Shown here: piece after piece, positions 12,728-16,714 of the stretch
How the letters are laid out: each line of letters begins with the position of its first letter
How positions within the stretch are numbered: the first letter of the stretch is position 1
DNA from: Lentisphaeria bacterium
GTDB taxonomy: Bacteria > Verrucomicrobiota > Lentisphaeria > Victivallales > UBA1829
DNA: 16,714 nucleotides
Assembly (NCBI GenBank): GCA_017456805.1
Contig: JAFTIQ010000056.1
Location: 1 to 16,714 of the forward strand
Direction: 5' to 3'
Notes under the pieces: model-generated
Told to the model about the DNA's origin: nothing
Databases searched by the model: none
What the model saw: the letters and a program-made list of their open reading frames with translations, nothing else
Translations under genes and position numbers: made by a program

Positions 12728-12759
12728 TGGTACTATACCACCGTTTGAAGAAAATGCAA
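12728..12759 (-). promoter_or_regulatory. Leftward promoter of RHH gene with palindromic operator
   Basis: TTGCAT (-35, 12754-12759) and TATAGT (-10, 12732-12737), spacer 16, reading leftward. The -10 is inside TGGTA-CTA-TACCA (12728-12740), a perfect 5-bp-arm palindrome that could be an operator for the RHH or HTH protein. Confidence 0.65.
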
Positions 12760-12788
12760 GTCTTTTTTATTATTTTTTATTAAAAAAG

Positions 12789-12816
12789 TTGCAATTTTTT
12801 CTTTTTATGCTATTGT
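12789..12816 (+). promoter_or_regulatory. Rightward promoter of HTH gene
   Basis: TTGCAA and TATTGT separated by 16 bases (TATGCTATTGT gives an extended box). It lies at the end of an AT-rich stretch with the inverted pair CTTTTTTA/TAAAAAAG (12762-12788). It would drive the HTH gene whose GGAGGT site follows at about 12835. Confidence 0.55.
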
Positions 12817-12845
12817 AGTCCGCAGAGAAACAATGGAGGTGAAGC

Positions 12846-13166
12846 ATGATCGGACAATCTATTGTAAAAAAACTACAAGATGAATACTCCAGCGGAAAAA
12901 CGCACAGCGAAATAGCTGAAATCTACCATGTATCACCGCAGCTGATTCAGCGTATTTTGTCCGATCCGTCAACGATAAACGGAACAAAGCTGAAAACCTT
13001 GATTGCAATGTTCCCCAACGCCACGCTCCACCTGAACGGCTCCGATGTTGATATCTCAATCATCCGCAATCTGGAAGCCACAGTTGCCAACATCCGCAAG
13101 ATCGTAAACGATGACACTTTCACCCCGGACAAAAAACTGAAATTGATCCAGATTATTCTGGAATAA
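12846..13166 (+). CDS. Helix-turn-helix protein, probable prophage repressor, 106 aa
   Basis: A small DNA-binding protein with a helix-turn-helix at about residues 18-40 (KTHSEIAEIYHVSPQLIQRILS). The second helix is followed by SDPSTINGTKLKTLIAMFPNATLHLNG, the usual continuation of short XRE-like proteins. The C-terminus is a helical, Lys/Asp-rich dimerisation-like part. GGAGGTGAAGC precedes the ATG. It lies at the divergent junction of leftward early genes and rightward genes leading to the integrase, the expected place for a lysogeny repressor. That it is the main repressor is inference; it is shorter than CI-type proteins and lacks a peptidase domain, so it would not be controlled by RecA-stimulated self-cleavage. 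Confidence 0.8.
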   Translation: MIGQSIVKKLQDEYSSGKTHSEIAEIYHVSPQLIQRILSDPSTINGTKLKTLIAMFPNATLHLNGSDVDISIIRNLEATVANIRKIVNDDTFTPDKKLKLIQIILE

Positions 13167-13237
13167 ATAGGAGAAGGTCGGGCCCCCCTTTCGACAGAAC
13201 AACAAACACAAACAAAAAAAACGAAAGGTTCCCGAAA

Positions 13238-13450
13238 ATGGAAAACACAAACAGAGAAATGGAAACCGCAGTGAACGCCCTCAACCAACAGACAGCAGGA
13301 ACACACATCCACCTGCATTCCGGCGCAACATTGACTTACGTTGAATCAGAATGTGAATGTACCATCCGTCTGATCCGCTGCATGTCGGAAAAAGAGCAAA
13401 TCTCCGACGCGGATTTCCGAAACTTTGTAAAAATCGTCCTTGACCGCTAA
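13238..13450 (+). CDS. Hypothetical protein, 70 aa
   Basis: A short acidic protein starting MENTNREMETAVNALNQQTA. A central His-rich turn (GTHIHLHSG) precedes a strand-like THLTYVE-like segment and a SEKEQISDADF C-terminal helix. I do not recognise it. It lies 71 bases after the HTH gene with AAAGG about 9 bases before the ATG. The spacer has no clear terminator, so it is probably co-transcribed with the HTH gene. It ends shortly before a strong hairpin (13461-13482). Confidence 0.65.
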   Translation: MENTNREMETAVNALNQQTAGTHIHLHSGATLTYVESECECTIRLIRCMSEKEQISDADFRNFVKIVLDR

Positions 13451-13460
13451 CATTCAACCC

Positions 13461-13482
13461 TCCCGGCAGAACACTGCCGGGA
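13461..13482 (+). terminator. Perfect 9-bp hairpin, probable terminator or processing site
   Basis: TCCCGGCAG and CTGCCGGGA form a perfect 9-bp stem with an AACA loop, between the 70-aa gene and the AT-rich gene. The bases after it (ACTTAAATATAAAGGAG) are A/T-rich but lack a T-run. It may end or pause transcription from the repressor operon. Confidence 0.55.
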
Positions 13483-13508
13483 ACTTAAATATAAAGGAGA
13501 AAAATAAA

Positions 13509-14099
13509 ATGAAAAAACTATTATCAATAGCATGTTTTTCATGTTTAATGTCATTGTTTTGTTACGATTTCGCTGGATATGTTTCCAAAAAAGAAATATG
13601 TTTATTTAGCTATGAGCACTATATACATAATAACGGTAGCATATGTGTAGATCTTAGAGCGATAGCTATATTGAATGATGGTATTGTTTGTGGTGAATAT
13701 CCTATATATAGGAATCGTATATTTTTAGAAAAATATCCTGGATCAGAAAATCTTGTCACTGAGCAGAGAATACCTTTTAATATTACATTTTGTACACACA
13801 AAAAGATTTTAAAACAACCATATGGGAAAAAAATGTTTGGGCGCGCATATCTGTGCGCTGGATATGTTTGTTCGTCATGTCATAGATTCGAATCTAATAT
13901 CAAAGATTTTACTTTTACTGTTGGTTGTCGTTTAGTTAAAACAGGAATTAAAAAATTTCCATCCGGAGAAGTATTGCCAAAGTTTAGGTTAGATCCTCTT
14001 CCTGGAAAGGATCAAAAACCACAACAAAAAATAAAAGTAAAGTGTCCGAGATGTAGGCACAATTTCACAACAAATCAATATACAACTTTGATGCAATAA
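13509..14099 (+). CDS. Putative exported Cys-rich protein, AT-rich moron candidate, 196 aa
   Basis: Begins MKKLLSIACFSCLMSLFCYD, a clear signal peptide (Lys-Lys, hydrophobic core). The mature part is rich in Cys, Tyr and Phe. A C-terminal zinc-ribbon-like CPRCRHNFTT follows a Lys/Pro-rich linker, unusual for an exported protein. The frame is open to 13440, but ATG 13509 has AAAGGAGA about 9 bases upstream. Base composition departs sharply from its neighbours: hand counts of three 60-base blocks inside it gave 16, 19 and 20 G/C, against 27 in the integrase and 33 in the HTH gene. Position between repressor and integrase plus foreign composition suggest a lysogenic-conversion (moron) gene. The function is unknown. 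Confidence 0.8.
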   Translation: MKKLLSIACFSCLMSLFCYDFAGYVSKKEICLFSYEHYIHNNGSICVDLRAIAILNDGIVCGEYPIYRNRIFLEKYPGSENLVTEQRIPFNITFCTHKKILKQPYGKKMFGRAYLCAGYVCSSCHRFESNIKDFTFTVGCRLVKTGIKKFPSGEVLPKFRLDPLPGKDQKPQQKIKVKCPRCRHNFTTNQYTTLMQ

Positions 14100-14101
14100 C
14101 C

Positions 14102-15202
14102 ATGGCACTCCGCAAAATAGGAAAATACTGGCATTGTTACTTCCGGGATCTGGAAGGGAAACTTCGGACTCTTTCCTCCCATGAAACGGATAAATCGGAA
14201 GCCAGAAAATTTGAACAGCAAATGATGAAGCTGGTTGATTCTCGTCGTTCCCACCGTAATCTGATGCGTTTTTTATCACCTGAAGATCGCATGAAAGCGG
14301 AACTTATCGAAGCGGAAATTAAAGCAAAATCTCCGGAAGTTTCATCTTCTCCACGCTCCGGATTAAAGCTCTCTGCAATGTTTGATCTTGCAAGTAAACG
14401 GCGAAAACTTGGAACCTCCCACAAATACGCTTGGGATCGTTTTTTACAGGAAGTTCCATATAAATACGCAAAAGAAATCACACCTAAAATTGCCCTTGAA
14501 TATTTGAACAAAAACTACTCTTCCGGAAATGGAAAAAGTTTCAATAACGTAAAATCGTGCTTGAACACCATATTCCGCTGTTGCCTTGTTGAAGCAAATC
14601 TTTCTGCATCGCCATTTGGGGCTATTCTGAATCGATCTGTCATAGATATAAATAGCCACCGGAATATGACTGGAGAAGAATTTGATATTATCTTTTCAAA
14701 AGCAAATAAATATACACAGATTATGATGATGCTTTCCAGATGGACGGCGCAACGTCTTGAAACTTGTGCAAGAATAACGCCTGGAATGCTTGATTTCGAA
14801 AGAAAAGTATTTGTTATCCAGCCTGGAAAGACAAAACGTTTCAAAAAATGGGTCTGCTGTCCGATATTTCCGCAGCTTGAGAACTATATCAAACCGATTT
14901 TGGAAAACTGCCCAGATCCGGAAACTCCGATAGTTGAAAATTTCAATTATTGTGGGAACAAAAATTTTTCTTGGAACTTTTCTGGATTACTGAAAAAATT
15001 ACAAATCCCTGATACAGAAGAAGGAAGTATCTGTTTTCACTCGATCCGTGGAACAGCAATAACCTGGATGAAAGAAAATGGAATCAAAGGGGAAGAACTC
15101 CGAGCAATTACCGGACATACCTCAAATGAAGTTGAGGATATATATGCCAGAGATATTGCAACGATCAGCAAGATAGCAAACACATTTTCAAAAAATGGTT
15201 AG
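14102..15202 (+). CDS. int: Tyrosine recombinase (phage integrase), 366 aa
   Basis: Integrates and excises the element at the adjacent attachment site. The N-terminal 60 residues begin MALRKIGKYWHCYFRDLEGK, an arm-binding-like domain; a core-binding helical domain spans 88-180. Catalytic residues are all present: Arg 218 (TAQRLE), Lys 243 (PGKTKR), His 313 and Arg 316 (HSIRG), His 339 (GHTS) and the nucleophile Tyr 348 (IYARD). The length is normal for the family. It starts two bases after the stop of the AT-rich gene and no ribosome site is visible before the ATG, so translation may depend on coupling to that gene. It reads directly toward the tRNA-derived attachment site. Confidence 0.95.
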   Translation: MALRKIGKYWHCYFRDLEGKLRTLSSHETDKSEARKFEQQMMKLVDSRRSHRNLMRFLSPEDRMKAELIEAEIKAKSPEVSSSPRSGLKLSAMFDLASKRRKLGTSHKYAWDRFLQEVPYKYAKEITPKIALEYLNKNYSSGNGKSFNNVKSCLNTIFRCCLVEANLSASPFGAILNRSVIDINSHRNMTGEEFDIIFSKANKYTQIMMMLSRWTAQRLETCARITPGMLDFERKVFVIQPGKTKRFKKWVCCPIFPQLENYIKPILENCPDPETPIVENFNYCGNKNFSWNFSGLLKKLQIPDTEEGSICFHSIRGTAITWMKENGIKGEELRAITGHTSNEVEDIYARDIATISKIANTFSKNG

Positions 15203-15206
15203 GATT

Positions 15207-15226
15207 TGTATGTAGAAATGTATGTA
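15207..15226 (+). repeat. Paired 8-bp direct repeats near attachment site
   Basis: TGTATGTA occurs at 15207-15214 and 15219-15226, 12 bp apart, between the integrase stop and the tRNA-derived core. They resemble integrase arm sites in position, not in any known consensus. CTCTGCAC is also repeated at 15229-15236 and 15286-15293. Confidence 0.4.
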
Positions 15227-15252
15227 AGCTCTGCACGCGACTATAAAAAGTA

Positions 15253-15277
15253 GGTTCGAATCCCGACGGGGTTACCA
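15253..15277 (+). other. Attachment site: 3' end of a tRNA gene (T-loop to CCA)
   Basis: GGTTCGAATCCCGACGGGGTTACCA has the T-loop TTCGAAT, the 3' T-stem and acceptor strands, discriminator A and CCA of a tRNA gene. The left part is missing: no matching 5' acceptor (AACCCCG-like), anticodon arm or proper T-stem 5' strand precedes it. This is the classic phage-chromosome junction left by integration into a tRNA 3' end. The intact tRNA should be at the far junction, outside the window to the left. The tRNA species cannot be told from this part. Confidence 0.8.
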
Positions 15278-15319
15278 CTTTTACTCTGCACCTCCCGGCA
15301 TTTTTCACAATGGAGAGGT

Positions 15320-15799
15320 ATGCAGTTATTTATTCTATCCCGTTCCCCTCTGGAATCCGCAATGTCGCTTTCTGATGTTCATTTGCGGAAAATGTGCCTT
15401 GAGACGGCTCAGATTCTTTCCTCTGTCATGTGTCGGAAGGAAATCCCGTTGAGAATTGATATGCCCTGTCCATATCACTTGAATCATCCGGTGATTACTG
15501 CGATCAGAACCCGGGAACAGATCAACTGGGTTGCTTCTTACAATGAATTTCTCCATCTGGAATATCTGATCCGGTTCGGGAAACACCATGCCTATTGCCG
15601 TTTGGCGGAAGGTTATACCGGGATATTATATGATCCGTCCTGCGGCTGTTCCCCGGAGGGACTGGCGCGGGATTTCAAGGATTTTCAGACAGCGGAACCG
15701 GATCTTATTTCTGCTCACCGTGAATATTACCGTTTCAAGAAAACGATCATCAGAAATTGGAAATTCACCGGTACGGAAGAGCCTTTATGGTTGAAATAA
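15320..15799 (+). CDS. Conserved phage-like protein, 159 aa, host side
   Basis: Starts MQLFILSRSPLESAMSLSDV and has the core DVHLRKMCLETAQILS (19-34), NHPVITAIRT (55-64), a following W-x-x-S-Y-N-E-F segment and RFGKHHAYC (85-93). This matches a family I know from phages and bacteria with CDKHVVKM-LETAQLLS, NHP-x-W-x-R and R-Y-G-K-x-H segments, typically annotated hypothetical. Its function is unknown. GGAGAGGT immediately precedes the ATG. It lies beyond the attachment site, so it should be chromosomal, or the edge of a second element. The remainder of the protein is Tyr/Phe-rich with no membrane segment. Confidence 0.8.
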   Translation: MQLFILSRSPLESAMSLSDVHLRKMCLETAQILSSVMCRKEIPLRIDMPCPYHLNHPVITAIRTREQINWVASYNEFLHLEYLIRFGKHHAYCRLAEGYTGILYDPSCGCSPEGLARDFKDFQTAEPDLISAHREYYRFKKTIIRNWKFTGTEEPLWLK

Positions 15800-15909
15800 A
15801 TATCATTCTTTTGAAAATGTATTTGAAAATGTTTGAAATGATAGATATATTACGGTCGGAGAACCTGATTCGAAAGATGTTATAACTGAATGTGGCAAAG
15901 GAATATATC
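15800..15909. other. Intergenic stretch with direct and inverted repeats
   Basis: No gene. TTTGAAAATGT occurs at 15810-15820 and 15822-15832, with a third, shorter TTTGAAATG at 15832. TATCATT (15801-15807) and AATGATA (15837-15843) are inverted around them. An AT-rich spacer follows. Confidence 0.45.
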
Positions 15910-16560
15910 ATGGAAGAAAAACTGCACTATTGTGAAAAATGCAACGCAAAACTGTCCGTTCCGGAACCGGGCGAGTATCATTGTCCGAAATGCGATACCC
16001 CTTTTGTGATAGAAGATAAAAGTGATCCGATCATTCCCGTTATCAATTCAGGGATTCTGCAGAATAATCAGCCCGCGCAATATTCCGCACCGGGTGGATT
16101 TCAGCCCCCTCCGGTAAAAATCAGAACGCCTGACCGCAAGGCTGGATATTATGGAAAATTTACTTCCGGCGTAATTATTTTTGCTATCTGCATGTGTATT
16201 CTTTCCATTTTGGCGGGCGCCTGTGATTTTATTTTTGAGGCGGTCGGTGATGCAGAAAAATCTGTTGTAGAGAAAGAAATCACCGAATTGGAAGAGAAAA
16301 AAAGTAAGCTGCAGCGGGAGAAGTATCAATATTCTTATGGAACCTCCCGTTACAGAGAATTGGGAAAGAAAATAGAAGAAGTGGAAACGAAAATAGAACA
16401 GGCGACCACCCGGAGAAATAAAATTTTTGATGGTTTTTATTCAAAAACGGAAAGAGTGGCGATGATCTCCGGAGGTGCCGTTTCTTTGATCGCAATGATT
16501 ATTCTCTTCCAGCTCTACCGGCTGCTTCAGATGATTGAATTCAATACCCGGAAGGAGTAA
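15910..16560 (+). CDS. Zinc-ribbon, coiled-coil membrane protein, 216 aa
   Basis: Probable inner-membrane protein of unknown function. A zinc ribbon opens it (Cys 8, 11, 25, 28: CEKC and CPKC), then a Pro/Gln-rich flexible linker (to about 80), a membrane segment (86-111), a Glu/Lys coiled coil (118-172) and a second membrane segment (183-205). The topology suggests both ends in the cytoplasm with an external coiled-coil loop. A GTG at 15892 is in frame, but AAAGGA lies 6-7 bases before the ATG at 15910, so that start is preferred. It follows the phage-like gene by 110 bases; no operon link is obvious. I recognise only the architecture, not the family. Confidence 0.82.
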   Translation: MEEKLHYCEKCNAKLSVPEPGEYHCPKCDTPFVIEDKSDPIIPVINSGILQNNQPAQYSAPGGFQPPPVKIRTPDRKAGYYGKFTSGVIIFAICMCILSILAGACDFIFEAVGDAEKSVVEKEITELEEKKSKLQREKYQYSYGTSRYRELGKKIEEVETKIEQATTRRNKIFDGFYSKTERVAMISGGAVSLIAMIILFQLYRLLQMIEFNTRKE

Positions 16561-16588
16561 ACCGAAAAAAATCTGATAATTGAAAATT

Positions 16589-16685
16589 TAAACGCACAAT
16601 TCATGGAAACAGGTTAAGATATTGTGCGTTTAGTGTTACAGTGGATTTTTTTAATCTCTTTCAGAGGTGAATTTGTGCGTTTAGT
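16589..16685. repeat. GTGCGTTTA repeats after the membrane-protein gene
   Basis: TAAACGCACAAT (16589-16600) and ATTGTGCGTTTA (16621-16632) form a perfect 12-bp inverted repeat with a 20-base loop, downstream of the stop at 16560. TTGTGCGTTTAGT occurs again in direct orientation at 16622-16634 and 16673-16685. A T7 run lies at about 16646. It could be a terminator or an operator set for a gene beyond the edge. Confidence 0.6.
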
Positions 16686-16714
16686 TCTGCAATTCGTGCA
16701 TTAACTATTGCAAA

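Noticed and set aside
12947..13318. 123-aa minus-strand frame opposite the HTH gene
   Set aside because: Phe/Cys/Val-rich shadow without a ribosome site; the plus strand has a clear HTH protein.
15202..15277. Complete tRNA gene
   Set aside because: Only the T-loop to CCA part fits; no 5' acceptor strand, D-arm or anticodon stem can be paired in the 76 bases before the CCA.

Overview
The window appears to be the early half of an integrated temperate phage (or closely related integrative element) together with one chromosomal junction. The left 15.25 kb belongs to the element; the right 1.4 kb looks like host chromosome. The host cannot be named from sequence alone. Strong AAGGAG/GGAGG-type ribosome sites, roughly 40-45 % G+C and the style of the small proteins fit a Gram-negative gut-type bacterium. 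Lentisphaerota or another PVC-group lineage is a weak guess.

Leftward arm (12.7 kb down to position 1, all minus strand except one 33-aa gene). It starts at a divergent control region (12690-12845) with a ribbon-helix-helix type regulator. Next come a DUF7666/pentapeptide-repeat protein carrying a striking 15-bp repeat tract, a short acidic protein and two small membrane proteins. A second promoter (10098-10125) with a structured, terminator-like leader RNA then precedes the main early operon. That operon holds a 76-aa protein, a 54-aa one-pass membrane protein, a small conserved protein, a YqaJ-type exonuclease, a RecT-type annealing protein, a DUF6291-type replication protein and a DnaC-like helicase loader. 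It continues with a cysteine-rich zinc protein, an 832-aa fusion of an SNF2-like helicase with an N4/N6 DNA methyltransferase, and a row of small phage proteins, many with CxxC zinc-ribbon pairs. These are packed with ATGA or ATGAGTAA overlaps and run off the left edge.

Rightward arm (12846-15202, plus strand): a small helix-turn-helix protein that is probably the repressor, a 70-aa unknown, a strikingly AT-rich gene for a putative exported Cys-rich protein (lysogenic-conversion candidate), and a complete tyrosine recombinase. Just after the integrase lies the 3' end of a tRNA gene (T-loop to CCA, 15253-15277), which marks the attachment site. An intact tRNA copy is therefore expected beyond the left edge, at the other end of the element. 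The two genes to the right are a conserved phage-like protein and a zinc-ribbon/coiled-coil membrane protein.

The most interesting non-coding signals are: a run of seven 10-bp iterons next to an AT-rich stretch inside the replication gene (a candidate lambda-O-like origin); the early leader RNA with a three-way junction closed by an intrinsic terminator; a two-word 15-bp repeat code in the pentapeptide gene; 9-bp tandem repeats recurring at three gene ends; and long-range inverted repeats flanking a 33-aa gene. Two convincing small genes of 56 and 54 aa (1433-1603 and 9489-9653) are also described. The helicase-methyltransferase fusion, recombinase pair and integrase are recognisable phage families, so novelty lies mainly in the regulatory and repeat structures.
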